64,000 nucleotides of DNA, from NCBI GenBank assembly GCA_002633085.1, contig NSIV01000009.1, positions 32,945-96,944 on the forward strand. The letters run 5' to 3'. Under the pieces are notes generated by a model, which ran no database searches, was not told where the DNA came from, and saw only the letters and a list, made by a program, of their open reading frames with translations. The translations under genes were made by a program, and so were the position numbers. The stretch's first letter is position 1; each line of letters starts with the position of its first letter. Source of the stretch: Curvibacter sp. PD_MW3 (GTDB taxonomy: Bacteria; Pseudomonadota; Gammaproteobacteria; Burkholderiales; Burkholderiaceae_C). This document shows positions 43,533-52,274 of this stretch, in pieces.

Positions 43533-45839
43533 ATGCGGAAATCCCGCTGGCCCATGGTTTGCGCCATGGCCTGGCCCTTGGCCTTTCAGGCCGGGGCGCA
43601 AACCCCATCGCCAGGTGGCAGCCCGATGGCCGACGAGGCGCCAGTCAAGTCACTGGGCATCGTCACCATCAACAGTGGTCAGCCCACCTCCCTGCCGACG
43701 CAGATCCCCACCACCATTGAGGGCGTGGCGCGCGAGCAGATCGAGGAGACGGTCAATGCGACCGACAGCGAAGATGCCATCAAATACTTCCCCAGCCTGC
43801 TGGTACGCAAGCGCTACATCGGCGACTACAACCACGCCGTGCTGTCCAGCCGCGCCTCGGGCACTGGCAACAGCGCGCGCTCGGCGGTCTATGCCGACGG
43901 CATCCTGCTGTCCAACTACCTCGGCAACGGCGCCACCTACGCGCCGCGCTGGGGGCTGGTGACGCCGGAGGAGATCGAGCGCGTCGATGTGATGTACGGC
44001 CCGTTTTCGGCCGCCTACCCGGGCAACTCGGTCGGCGCCGTGGTGGATTACGTGACGCGCATGCCGACCCGGTTTGAAGGCCACGCCAAGGTCAGCGCCT
44101 TCACGCAGAACTTCAGCCTGTACAACACCAAGGAGACCTACAGCGGCAACCAGGCCAGTGCCTCGCTGGGCAGCCGCAACGGCGACTGGTCGTGGTGGGT
44201 GAACCTCAACCACACGGACAGCGCCGGTCAGCCGCTGGTGTTCGCCACCAAGGCGCTGACGGCCACCGGCGGCGCGGGCACCACGCCCGTCACGGGCGCC
44301 GTGCTGACGCCCAACAACTACGGTGTCAACAACTACATCCTGGGCACCAACACCCAGTACCACACGGTCCAGGACCACGCCAAGATCAAGGTGGCCTACG
44401 ACCTGTCGCCGACGCTGCGCGCCAGCTACACGCTGGGCTACTGGGCCAACACCTCAGACGGCAATCCGCAAACCTATCTGCGCGATGCCGCCGGCAACCC
44501 GGTCTACTACGGCAACGTCAAGATCAACGGCCAGAACTACAACATCAACAGCGCCTTCAATGCTTCGCGCGAGAGCCTGGCGCATGTGATGCACGGCCTG
44601 TCCGTCAAGAGCCATACCCAGGGTGAGTGGGATTGGGAGCTGGCCGCCAGCCTGTACGACTACGGCCGTGACCAGCAGCGGGCGACCACCCTGTCCACCA
44701 CCAGCAGCCTGAGCGGTGGTGCCGGCACCATCACCGACCAGAACGGCACCGGCTGGGGCACTTTTGCGGCCAAGGGCACCTGGCGTCCCCAGGGCCTGCA
44801 GGGCGCGCACATCGTGGACTTCGGGTTCCAGCAGGAGACCTACCAGCTGCGCATCCTCAAGTCCAACATTGCGGGCAACTGGCTGACCGATGGTGCCGGC
44901 ACGCTCAACAGCGACGTGGGTGGCAAGACGCAGCTGCAGAGTGTGTACGGTCAGGACACCTGGCGTCTGGCGCCCCGCTGGAAAACCGTGCTCGGTGCCC
45001 GTGTGGAGAACTGGCGCGCCAGTGGTGGCTACACCCGCCTCAGCGGCTCGACCCCGGTGGATTACGACAGCCGCAACGAAACCTTCGTCTCGCCCAAGGC
45101 GGCGTTGGCCTACCAGTGGTCGGACCACACCGTGCTCAAGGGCTCGGTGGGGCGGGCGGTGCGCATGCCGACGGTGCAGGAGCTCTATGGCGCCACCTCC
45201 AACGCCAACCTGTCCTTTGTCAACGACCCCAACCTGCGGCCCGAGCAATCCGTGACGACGGAACTCTCCCTGGAGCGCGACCTGGGCCATGGCTTGCTGC
45301 GCTTCACGGTGTTCAACGAGGACGTGACGGATTCGCTGTACTCCCAGCTCATCCCCGGCTCCACCACCACCTCGCGGGTGCAGAACGTGGATGCCATCAA
45401 CACCAAGGGTGTGGAAGTGGCCTACCAGGGCAACGACGTGCTTGTGAAGGGGCTGGATTTCTCCGGCAGCATCACCTACGCCGACTCGCGCATCGTGAGC
45501 AACCCGGCCTTGCCTTCCAGCATTGGCAAATACCAGCCGCGCGTGCCGGTGTGGCGTGCCACGGCGCTGGCCACCTACCGCTTTGACGAGCAACTGAGTG
45601 CCTCGCTGGGCATCCGCTACAGCGGTGACCAGTATTCGCAGCTCGACAACGCCGACGTCAACGGCTTTGCCTACATGGGCGCCAGCCGCTACCTGATCGT
45701 CGATCTGCGCACGCGTTACCGTCTCGGCCGCAAGACGGTGGCCGCGTTCGGCATCGACAACCTGACGAACGAGGAGTACTGGAACTTCCACCCTTATCCG
45801 AAACGCACCTATGTGGCCGAACTCAAGTACGACTTCTGA
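43533..45839 (+). CDS. TonB-dependent outer-membrane receptor (probable copper receptor)
   Basis: A 768-residue receptor. A signal peptide ends near FQAGAQ, followed by a plug domain (about 55-170, including VYADGILLSNYLG and VDVMYGPFSAAYPGNSVGAVVDYVT) and a 22-strand barrel ending KYDF. The ligand is inferred from context: DUF2946 upstream, YcnI and PCuAC proteins downstream. Xenosiderophore uptake is the alternative. The ATG at 43533 has CGGAGAG upstream; a nearer upstream ATG falls in the family-B repeat. Confidence 0.85.
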   Translation: MRKSRWPMVCAMAWPLAFQAGAQTPSPGGSPMADEAPVKSLGIVTINSGQPTSLPTQIPTTIEGVAREQIEETVNATDSEDAIKYFPSLLVRKRYIGDYNHAVLSSRASGTGNSARSAVYADGILLSNYLGNGATYAPRWGLVTPEEIERVDVMYGPFSAAYPGNSVGAVVDYVTRMPTRFEGHAKVSAFTQNFSLYNTKETYSGNQASASLGSRNGDWSWWVNLNHTDSAGQPLVFATKALTATGGAGTTPVTGAVLTPNNYGVNNYILGTNTQYHTVQDHAKIKVAYDLSPTLRASYTLGYWANTSDGNPQTYLRDAAGNPVYYGNVKINGQNYNINSAFNASRESLAHVMHGLSVKSHTQGEWDWELAASLYDYGRDQQRATTLSTTSSLSGGAGTITDQNGTGWGTFAAKGTWRPQGLQGAHIVDFGFQQETYQLRILKSNIAGNWLTDGAGTLNSDVGGKTQLQSVYGQDTWRLAPRWKTVLGARVENWRASGGYTRLSGSTPVDYDSRNETFVSPKAALAYQWSDHTVLKGSVGRAVRMPTVQELYGATSNANLSFVNDPNLRPEQSVTTELSLERDLGHGLLRFTVFNEDVTDSLYSQLIPGSTTTSRVQNVDAINTKGVEVAYQGNDVLVKGLDFSGSITYADSRIVSNPALPSSIGKYQPRVPVWRATALATYRFDEQLSASLGIRYSGDQYSQLDNADVNGFAYMGASRYLIVDLRTRYRLGRKTVAAFGIDNLTNEEYWNFHPYPKRTYVAELKYDF

Positions 45840-45869
45840 TTTCTGACCGATACCCAAGAAAGGATCATC

Positions 45870-46421
45870 ATGACATTTGCTTCTAAATTGATAGCGCTTG
45901 GCGCCCTGTTTACGGCAGCACAGACCGGGTTTGCCCATGTGGTGCTGGAAGACCAGGCCGCCCTGGCCGGCAGCAGCTACAAGGCGGTGCTACGTGTCGG
46001 CCACGGCTGCGCCGGCGCGCCCACCAGCACCATCCGCGTGCTGCTGCCGGCCGGCTTCCAGGGTGCCAAGCCCATGCCCAAAGCAGGCTGGACCCTGAGC
46101 ACCCGCAGCGAAAAGCTGTCCCAGCCCTACACCAGCCACGGCAAGACCGTGAGCGAAGACGTGGTCGAGATCACCTGGACCGCCGCCAGCCGGGACAACT
46201 GGCTGGCCGATGCCTGGTACGACGAGTTCGTGCTGCGCGGAACCTTGCCGGCCAGCGCCGGCCCGCTGTGGTTCAAGGTGCTGCAGGGTTGCGAGCCGGG
46301 CCGCCTTGACTGGGTCGAGGTGCCGGCGCAGGGCACCTCGACGAAAGGGCTGAAGGCTCCGGCCGTCTTGCTGGAAGTCATTCCTTCCGGCCCAGCGACT
46401 CACGCCGCCCACGCGCACTGA
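45870..46421 (+). CDS. YcnI-like DUF1775 periplasmic copper-binding protein
   Basis: A 183-residue secreted protein with signal peptide ending near TGFA and the mature N-terminus beginning HVVLEDQ. YcnI-type proteins use the N-terminal His and nearby residues to bind Cu(II). The domain has SSYKAVLRVGHGCAGAPTSTIRVLLP near residue 36 and a beta-sandwich fold. The spacing of 30 bp after the TonB receptor and the following PCuAC gene indicate one operon. Codons 4-12 overlap a partial family-B-like sequence. Confidence 0.86.
   Translation: MTFASKLIALGALFTAAQTGFAHVVLEDQAALAGSSYKAVLRVGHGCAGAPTSTIRVLLPAGFQGAKPMPKAGWTLSTRSEKLSQPYTSHGKTVSEDVVEITWTAASRDNWLADAWYDEFVLRGTLPASAGPLWFKVLQGCEPGRLDWVEVPAQGTSTKGLKAPAVLLEVIPSGPATHAAHAH
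45877..45912 (+). repeat. Possible partial family-B repeat in the DUF1775 signal-peptide codons
   Basis: CTTCTAAATTGATAGCGCTTGG followed by GCCCTG resembles the left half of family B (GCTATC/ATAGC core) but is short. It encodes SKLIALGAL of the signal peptide. Confidence 0.25.
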
Positions 46422-46472
46422 GGCGCCATCGATTCCCCCAACTGCTACAGTTTTTTTACCTAGGAGAAAACC

Positions 46473-46955
46473 ATGAAATTCAAAGCCCAAGTTCAAGCAC
46501 TCGTCGCCACCCTCGCCCTGACGGGCAGCGCCCTCTACGCCCAGACCGTGGAGGTCAAGGACGCCTGGGTGCGCAGCACGGTGCAGGGTCAGAAGGCCAC
46601 CGGCGCCTTCATGAAGCTCAGCGCCAAAGACGGTGCCAAGCTGGTCGGCGGCGCCTCGCCGGTGGCCGGCGCGGTCGAGGTGCATGAGATGAAGATGGAA
46701 GGCGACGTCATGAAAATGCGAGCCGTGCCCGCGCTGGACCTGCCGGCCGGCAAGACGGTGGAACTGAAGTCCGGCGGCTACCACGTGATGCTGCTCGACC
46801 TGAAGACGGCGCTGAAAAAAGACAGCACCGTGCCGCTGACCCTGCTGTTCAAGGACGGCAAGGGCGTGGAGAGCAAGGTTGATCTGCAGGTGCCGGTGAG
46901 CACAGTGGCGCCGGGTGCTGCCATGGTGGAGCATGGCCATGGCATGAAACATTGA
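46473..46955 (+). CDS. PCuAC copper chaperone
   Basis: A 160-residue periplasmic chaperone with signal peptide ending at ALYAQ. The diagnostic copper motif H-X10-M-X21-H-X-M is met exactly by His71, Met82, His104 and Met106. PCuAC proteins hold Cu(I) and pass it to Sco or the CuA site of cytochrome oxidase. It is the last gene of the copper operon. A His/Met-containing tail (EHGHGMKH) may add metal affinity. A family-A repeat follows 15 bases after the stop. Confidence 0.93.
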   Translation: MKFKAQVQALVATLALTGSALYAQTVEVKDAWVRSTVQGQKATGAFMKLSAKDGAKLVGGASPVAGAVEVHEMKMEGDVMKMRAVPALDLPAGKTVELKSGGYHVMLLDLKTALKKDSTVPLTLLFKDGKGVESKVDLQVPVSTVAPGAAMVEHGHGMKH

Positions 46956-46970
46956 ACAGGTAGCCCCCTG

Positions 46971-47046
46971 AGGCGCTGCCGCGCCTTCCCCCCAAGGGGG
47001 GGACAACGCCAGTGGCCCGGCACAGCCGGTTCCACGGCGTTTCTCG
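46971..47046 (+). repeat. GC-rich intergenic repeat, family A copy 4 (short variant)
   Basis: It begins TAGCCCCCTGAGGCGCTGCC, then CCCCCCAAGGGGGGG, GCCAGTGGCCCGG, CCGGCACAGCCGG and CCACGGCGTTTCTCG. Same orientation as the copy at 42933. It lies between the PCuAC and GntR genes. Confidence 0.8.
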
Positions 47047-47070
47047 GTTTAGGCTTGGACGGCCCCAGCG

Positions 47071-47739
47071 CTACAGGCCCAGCAGGTTGCGCCGCACGTG
47101 CAGCAGGTGTTCGCGCGTGTGCGCCAGCGCCGTGGCCAGGTCGCGTTCGCGCAGTGCGGCCACCAGGGCGCGGTGCTCCTGCTGGTAGGCGGCGCGGCGC
47201 TCGGGCGTGACGCTCTTGCGCTTGAGCATGCCCCACTCGCCCTGCGCGCGCGCCTGGTTCATCAGGCGGAACACCGTGCTGATGAAGCTGTTGCGTGCGG
47301 CCTCAGCAATCACCTCGTGCAGCAGCCCGTCCCAGTGCTCGAACTCGTCGAGCGAGCTGGCCCGCTCGGCCTGGTCGCAACACTGTTCCATGCGGGCGAA
47401 ATCGGCGGACGTGGCATTGCGCACCACCATCTCCACAATGGCGGGCTCCAGCGCCATGCGCGCTTCCATCAATTCAGCTGGGCTGGTGCTGGCCAGCGGC
47501 GTGTTGCCCAGCGCGGGCAACAGCCCTGGGGCCTGTTCGGTCACATAGGTGCCGCTGCCCACCGTCTGCGAAATCAGGCCGGCCTCCTTGAGTTGCGACA
47601 GCACGCGGCGCACCGCTGAGCGCCCCATGCCGAACTGCTCGCACAGCGCACGTTCGGTCGGGATGCGATGACCGGCACGCCAGGTGCCGGTCTTCAGGTT
47701 TTCAACAATTGTTTCCCGTAACAGGGCGGTCGAGTCCAT
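47071..47739 (-). CDS. GntR (FadR-subfamily) transcriptional regulator
   Basis: A 222-residue regulator with an N-terminal winged helix (HRIPTERALCEQFGMGRSAVRRVLSQLKEAGLI, described in parts) at about residues 22-60 and a C-terminal FCD ligand-binding domain with candidate metal/acid-binding residues in EFEHWDGLLHEVIAEAA. It is divergent from the FAH-hydrolase/Bug operon. Direct AACCAATT repeats in the gap are likely binding sites. It presumably represses degradation of the same substrate that the Bug protein binds. Confidence 0.9.
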   Translation of the reverse strand: MDSTALLRETIVENLKTGTWRAGHRIPTERALCEQFGMGRSAVRRVLSQLKEAGLISQTVGSGTYVTEQAPGLLPALGNTPLASTSPAELMEARMALEPAIVEMVVRNATSADFARMEQCCDQAERASSLDEFEHWDGLLHEVIAEAARNSFISTVFRLMNQARAQGEWGMLKRKSVTPERRAAYQQEHRALVAALRERDLATALAHTREHLLHVRRNLLGL

Positions 47740-47793
47740 GGCAAGGTGGGCAGTGGGTGATGCGCAATGGTAGCAAATTGCTGGACCAAATCA

Positions 47794-47889
47794 AACCAAT
47801 TTTTCGAAAGGGATACGTGTTTTCCACTGTGACATTGGCAAATCGATGGGTCTATAATTTTCACCAAGATAAACCAATTGCAACCAATT
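47794..47889. promoter_or_regulatory. Promoter and AACCAATT operator repeats upstream of the FAH/Bug operon
   Basis: TATAAT at 47853-47858 with a -35-like TGTGACA at about 47828-47834. AACCAATT occurs at 47794-47801, 47872-47879 and 47882-47889; the last two are one helical turn apart and lie just downstream of the -10, suited to repression by the divergent GntR protein. Confidence 0.6.
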
Positions 47890-47920
47890 TGAGGTTGCAT
47901 GTTCTTTTTCAGGAGTTCGC

Positions 47921-48802
47921 ATGAAGATCGCACGTGTGGAAAAAGCCGGCCAGGTGTACCTGGCCCTGGTGGACGAAGCCAAGCAGGAAGTGGCCCTGGT
48001 CGGCGGCGCGCTGGCCAGCCACCCCAACCCGGTGCTGGCCGTCATCGAGCAGGGCGTGAGCGCTGCGCAGTTGCAGGCCGCCGTGACCGAGCGCGTGCCG
48101 CTGGCACAGGTCAAGTTCCTGGCGCCGCTCTCCGCCTTCCTGCGCAACCCGTTTGCCGTCGGCAAGAACTACCACGAGCATGCCGTCGAGTTCGACAAGA
48201 GCGGCTTCAACGCCACCAGCGGCGCCGCTTCGGCCATTCCGCAGTTCCCGCAGATCTTCACCAAGGCCACCACCACCCTGAGCGGCCCGACTGATGCGAT
48301 CCGCTTCAATCCCAAGCACACCCAATCGGTGGACTACGAGGGCGAGATCGGTGTCGTCATCGGCAGCACTTGCCGCAACGTGAGCAAGGCTGACGCCATG
48401 AAGCACGTCTGGGGCTTCGTGGCCCTGAACGACGTTACAGCGCGTGACCTGCAGAAGAACCACGCGCAGTGGTTCCTTGGCAAATCGCTCGACGGCTTCT
48501 GCCCGCTCGGCCCCTGGATGACCAGCCGTGACGAAGCACCGACCGACATGCGCATGCAGACCTGGGTCAACGGCGAGCAACGGCAGAACGCCCATATCTC
48601 GCAGCTGATCTTCGACGTGCCGACGCTGATCGAAACCATGTCGGCCGCCATGACGCTGCTGCCGGGCGACATCATCGCCACCGGCACCTCGGTCGGTGTG
48701 GGCGTCGGCTTCAATCCGCCGAAATTCCTGCGCCACGGCGACGTGGTGCGCGTGGCCATCTCCGGCCTGGGCGAACTCAACAACCCGGTTGAAGAGATCT
48801 GA
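47921..48802 (+). CDS. Fumarylacetoacetate hydrolase family protein (2-hydroxy-acid / 2-oxo-acid hydrolase)
   Basis: A 293-residue FAH-fold enzyme. Metal-binding acids lie in VDYEGEIGVVIG near residue 138 and in FVALNDVTARDLQ near 170, with KSLDGFCPLGPW near 188 and GDIIATGTSVGVGVGF near 249. The family includes fumarylpyruvate hydrolases and acylpyruvases. Context with GntR and a Bug protein suggests breakdown of an imported carboxylate. The proposed promoter and operators are just upstream. Confidence 0.88.
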   Translation: MKIARVEKAGQVYLALVDEAKQEVALVGGALASHPNPVLAVIEQGVSAAQLQAAVTERVPLAQVKFLAPLSAFLRNPFAVGKNYHEHAVEFDKSGFNATSGAASAIPQFPQIFTKATTTLSGPTDAIRFNPKHTQSVDYEGEIGVVIGSTCRNVSKADAMKHVWGFVALNDVTARDLQKNHAQWFLGKSLDGFCPLGPWMTSRDEAPTDMRMQTWVNGEQRQNAHISQLIFDVPTLIETMSAAMTLLPGDIIATGTSVGVGVGFNPPKFLRHGDVVRVAISGLGELNNPVEEI

Positions 48803-48850
48803 CGCCGGCGCGTGACCGGTGCCCCTGAACAACAACCCGAGGAGACAACC

Positions 48851-49831
48851 ATGACACAACGCCGCGAACTGCTGCAATTCGCCGGGGCCGGCCTGGCCGG
48901 CATGCTGGGCCTGCCCGCGCTGGCGCAGGAAGACTATCCGAACAAGCCCATCAGCATGCTGGTGCCGTTCCCGCCCGGTGGTGTGGCCGACACCGTGGGC
49001 CGCCCGGTGGCCGAGGCCATGGGCCGTGCGCTCAAGCAATCCATGATCGTGGAGAACAAGGGCGGTGCCGGCGGCGGCATTGGCATGGCTCAGGTTGCCA
49101 AGGCGCGTCCCGACGGCTACAGCCTGTTGATGGCGTTGTCTTCCATCGTCGTGCTGCCCGAGGCCGACAAGGTGCTCAAGCGTGCCCCCATGTTCACGCT
49201 CGACCAGCTCAAGCCGGTGGCGCGCTTCACCGCCGACCCGACCGCGCTGGTGGTGCGTGCCGACAGCCCGTGGAAGACCTACAAGGACTTCATGGCGGCA
49301 GTGAAGGCCAAGCCGGGCACCATCACCTTCGGCTCCTCCGGCAACTACGGCACCATGCACGTGCCGATGGAGCAGCTCAAGGTGGCCACCAACAGCTTCA
49401 TGTTGCACGTGCCCTACACCGGCGCTGGCCCGGCTGTGCTGGCGCTGCTGGGTGGCCAGATCGATGCCTTGTCCACCGGCCCGTCGAGCGTGATGCAGCA
49501 CGTGCGTGCCGGCAAGCTGCGCGTGCTGGCGCACTGGGGCGAAGGCCGGCTGGCCGCGCTGCCGGAGGTACCGAGCTTCAAGGAGCTGGGTGTGCCGATC
49601 AGCTACTCGCAGTGGGCTGGCTTGTTCGTGCCGGCCGCCACCCCGGAAGCCGTGGTCACCAAGCTGCGCCAGGCCGCCAAGGCGGCGTCCGAAGACGCAC
49701 GTGCCAAGCAGGCGTTGGCCGCTGCCGGCACGTCCTTCCAGTACCAGGACGCGCCCGAGTTCGAGCGCTTCGTGCAAGCCGATGCGCGCAGCATGGCGGC
49801 ACTGGTGCAGCGTATCGGCCGTCTCGACTGA
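48851..49831 (+). CDS. Bug/TctC-family periplasmic solute-binding protein
   Basis: A 326-residue binding protein with a twin-Arg start (TQRRELLQFAGAGLAG) and cleavage near PALAQ, so Tat export is possible. Family motifs are ISMLVPFPPGGVADTVGRP and VENKGGAGGGIGMAQVAK. The start at 48851 is chosen for GAGGAG 8 bases upstream. It follows the FAH hydrolase by 48 bp, so its ligand is probably the precursor of that enzyme's substrate. No TctA/TctB partner is adjacent. Confidence 0.9.
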   Translation: MTQRRELLQFAGAGLAGMLGLPALAQEDYPNKPISMLVPFPPGGVADTVGRPVAEAMGRALKQSMIVENKGGAGGGIGMAQVAKARPDGYSLLMALSSIVVLPEADKVLKRAPMFTLDQLKPVARFTADPTALVVRADSPWKTYKDFMAAVKAKPGTITFGSSGNYGTMHVPMEQLKVATNSFMLHVPYTGAGPAVLALLGGQIDALSTGPSSVMQHVRAGKLRVLAHWGEGRLAALPEVPSFKELGVPISYSQWAGLFVPAATPEAVVTKLRQAAKAASEDARAKQALAAAGTSFQYQDAPEFERFVQADARSMAALVQRIGRLD

Positions 49832-49926
49832 ACCGGCGCAGGCCGCGCGGCGTGTGCGCAAGTGCACACCGCGCGGTGATGGGGTAAGCTGTTGTCCATC
49901 ACAGACGACATCTTGCTGGAGCGGCC

Positions 49927-50541
49927 ATGAGCACAACAGACCCCACCGGTTTCGGCAAATTCGTGCCGGGCTTCGAGTTTCTGCAAAGCCTGGGCAAAGG
50001 GGCCGCGGCGTCCTTGCCGGCCATGAACAGCTGGGTGGCACCCACGCTGGACCCGAAGGTGCTGGACAAACGCATCGAGGAACTCAAGGCGGTGCAGTTC
50101 TGGCTCGACCAGAACGCCACCGCCTTGCGGGCCACCATCCAGGCACTGGAGGTGCAGAAGATGACGCTGGCCACGCTCAAGGGCATGAACTTCAATCCGC
50201 CCGACCTGGCGCAGGCCTTCAAGCCGGCAGCGGCCGCACCGCAAGCGGCCACCCCCGCCAAAACCGCTGCGCCCCGCAAACCGCGTGCTGCGGCCAGCGC
50301 GCCAGGGACCGGTGCAAAGGCAACTGCCGCACCGGCGCCGGACCCGATGCAGTTCTGGGGTGCACTCACCCAGCAGTTCCAGCAGATTGCCAGCCATGCC
50401 ATGAAGGAGGCGGCCAGCAAGCTGCCGGCAGCTCCGCAGTCTGCTATCAAAAAAGAAGCGACTGGCGCAACTAAGACAAGGGCTGGAGCCAAAAAAGTTG
50501 CCAAGAAAAGTCCGGCTCAAAGCACGGCACGCCGCCGCTGA
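49927..50541 (+). CDS. phaM: PHA granule regulatory protein PhaM
   Basis: A 204-residue phasin-like protein. The N-terminal part (about 1-100) contains the PhaM signature LDKRIEELKAVQFWLDQN and LEVQKMTLATLKGMN. An Ala/Pro/Lys-rich linker follows and the extreme C-terminus is a basic tail (KKVAKKSPAQSTARRR) suitable for DNA binding. PhaM activates PHA synthase and attaches granules to the nucleoid. Residues near 173-191 (AIKKEATGATKTRAGAKK) are encoded by a family-B repeat, so part of the basic tail derives from repeat DNA. No pha genes are near. Confidence 0.84.
   Translation: MSTTDPTGFGKFVPGFEFLQSLGKGAAASLPAMNSWVAPTLDPKVLDKRIEELKAVQFWLDQNATALRATIQALEVQKMTLATLKGMNFNPPDLAQAFKPAAAAPQAATPAKTAAPRKPRAAASAPGTGAKATAAPAPDPMQFWGALTQQFQQIASHAMKEAASKLPAAPQSAIKKEATGATKTRAGAKKVAKKSPAQSTARRR
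50441..50500 (+). repeat. AT-richer ~60-bp repeat, family B copy, inside phaM
   Basis: CTGCTATCAAAAAAGAAGCG, then ACTGGCGCAACTAAG, then ACAAGGGCTGGAGCC and AAAAAAG. This is the clearest copy and is read in frame as lysine-rich tail residues. Compare 43452 and 38874. Confidence 0.7.
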
Positions 50542-50564
50542 GCCAGATGGGCCGGAGTGATCCT

Positions 50565-51830
50565 GTGAAGTTATTTCCCCACGCACACGCCACCCATCCG
50601 CAGTGGACGATGGCCGCCGGTCTGGTGTTGGCACAGTTGCGCGCGCAGATGGCCCTGCCGGGTTATGCGCACAACCCCACGTTGGCGCTGCTCTACATCA
50701 CCGACCACTATGCTGCGGCGGCCGAGGAGATCCTCGCCCACCTGAGCGCCGAGCTGCCCGAAGTCACCGACTGGGCCGGCACGGTGGGCGTGGGCATTGC
50801 CGCCAACAACGTCGAGTACTTCGACGAGCCGGCACTGGCGGTCATGCTGTGCGAACTGCCAACTGACCAGTACCGCGTGTTCTCCGGCGTGGCGCCGCTC
50901 GGACTGGGCTTCGAGGCCCACACCGCGCTGGTGCATGCTGACGGCGAAACGCCCGACCTGGCCGAACTGATTGACGAGATGGCCGCGCGCACCGACTCCG
51001 GCTACCTGTTTGGTGGCCTGGCGGCAAGCCGCAGCGAGAGTGTGCAGTTCGCCCTGGGGGGCGACGGCTTCATCCGTGGCCAGGGCCGCTCCACCGGCGT
51101 CTTTCATGGTGGCTTGAGCGGCGTGGCCTTTGGCGCAGGCGTGCGGCTGGTGTCGCGCGTCACGCAGGGCTGCCTGCCGGTGGCCAAGAGCCATGTGGTG
51201 ACCGAGGCCGAGCGCAACGTGGTCTTCAAGCTCGACGGCGAACCGGCCCTGGAGGTGCTGCTGCGCGACCTCAACGTGTCGCTCGACCGGCCGCAGCAGG
51301 CGCTGGACGCCGTGCGCGCCACGCTGGCCGGCCTCATGCGCCCGGCCGATGCGGTACAGGACGGCCATGCCGTCAGCCGCACCGGCAACTTCGGCAGCGA
51401 TGTACTGGTGCGCCACATCATCGGCCTCGACCCCGCGCGCCAGGGTGTGGCGCTGGCCGATTTGGCCGAGCCCGGCATGGAGTTGGCGTTCTGCCAGCGT
51501 AATGTGCAAGCGGCCCGCGCTGACCTCACGCGCATCTGCGCCGAAATCCGCGAAGAACTGGAGCCGGAGGAAATGACGGTCGGTACCGCGCATGCCTTGG
51601 GGGCTTCTGAAGCAGAGGCGGCGCCGCACCCGGCGCGGCGCATTGCCGGCGCGGTGTATGTGAGTTGCTCTGGCCGCGGTGGCCCGCACTTTGGTGGTCC
51701 GAGCGCCGAGTTGCAGATCGTGCGTCGCGCTCTGGGCGACGTGCCGCTGGTGGGCTTTTTTGCCGGCGGCGAGATTGCGCGCCACCACCTGTATGGTTAC
51801 ACCGGTGTGCTGACGGTTTTCACGGCTTGA
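50565..51830 (+). CDS. FIST-domain sensory protein
   Basis: A 421-residue protein with FIST-N (about 30-230) and FIST-C (about 230-390) domains, proposed to bind small ligands such as amino acids in signal transduction. Landmarks are GTVGVGIAANNVEYFDEPALAVML near residue 78, GYLFGGLAASRSE near 146, and the C-terminal CSGRGGPHFGGPSAELQIVRRALGDVPLVGFFAGGEIA. The GTG start at 50565 has CGGAG 8 bases upstream and gives the expected VKLFPHAHATHPQW N-terminus. No signalling partner is adjacent. Confidence 0.88.
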   Translation: MKLFPHAHATHPQWTMAAGLVLAQLRAQMALPGYAHNPTLALLYITDHYAAAAEEILAHLSAELPEVTDWAGTVGVGIAANNVEYFDEPALAVMLCELPTDQYRVFSGVAPLGLGFEAHTALVHADGETPDLAELIDEMAARTDSGYLFGGLAASRSESVQFALGGDGFIRGQGRSTGVFHGGLSGVAFGAGVRLVSRVTQGCLPVAKSHVVTEAERNVVFKLDGEPALEVLLRDLNVSLDRPQQALDAVRATLAGLMRPADAVQDGHAVSRTGNFGSDVLVRHIIGLDPARQGVALADLAEPGMELAFCQRNVQAARADLTRICAEIREELEPEEMTVGTAHALGASEAEAAPHPARRIAGAVYVSCSGRGGPHFGGPSAELQIVRRALGDVPLVGFFAGGEIARHHLYGYTGVLTVFTA

Positions 51831-51837
51831 GCCTGAT

Positions 51838-52248
51838 TCACCCCTTGTGACACAGCGGCCCGTCGACTGGGTTTTCCAGGCTGTGGGCGATGGCGCTCAC
51901 CAGGGCATGGGCCTCTTCGGCCGTGAAGCGCTCCATCAATGGGCGGGCCACCGCTGCCGGTAAGCGCACTGTGCCGGCGCTGCCGTCGGCACGTGTGAAA
52001 CGCACCCCGGCCACCTGGTGGCTGACCCAGTCCGGCCGCGCCTCGGCGCGCAGCATCTGCTCATGCATCAGCGTTTCGTACTCGGCCTCAATGGCATCCA
52101 GCACGTCGTCGGCGGGTTCGTCGGTAATCCGGACGACGAAACCTTCCATCGCATCCTCCCGCACTTGGCAGGTCAACGCGCGGGCCGCAACCACCTGCAC
52201 GAAACGGTCGCGCAGGTCGGCGTCGAAAAGGATGTACTCGGTGGCCAT
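51838..52248 (-). CDS. Conserved hypothetical protein
   Basis: A 136-residue soluble protein that I cannot assign. It begins MATEYILFDADLRDRFVQ and contains an acidic central region (ITDEPADDVLDAIEAEYETLM). There is no signal peptide or membrane helix. It lies 26 bp downstream of the sulfide:quinone oxidoreductase gene on the same strand and may be co-transcribed from the FNR-controlled promoter. The start at 52248 is chosen because upstream codons belong to the SQR gene. It is convergent with the FIST gene. Confidence 0.75.
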   Translation of the reverse strand: MATEYILFDADLRDRFVQVVAARALTCQVREDAMEGFVVRITDEPADDVLDAIEAEYETLMHEQMLRAEARPDWVSHQVAGVRFTRADGSAGTVRLPAAVARPLMERFTAEEAHALVSAIAHSLENPVDGPLCHKG

Positions 52249-52274
52249 GGGCCGCGCGCCGGGTTTTTCTTTTT

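Noticed and set aside
47909..50041. Long open frame on the minus strand opposite the FAH hydrolase and Bug genes (about 710 codons)
   Set aside because: Low-complexity, Arg/His-rich product opposite two well-conserved genes with good RBSs; a compositional artefact.
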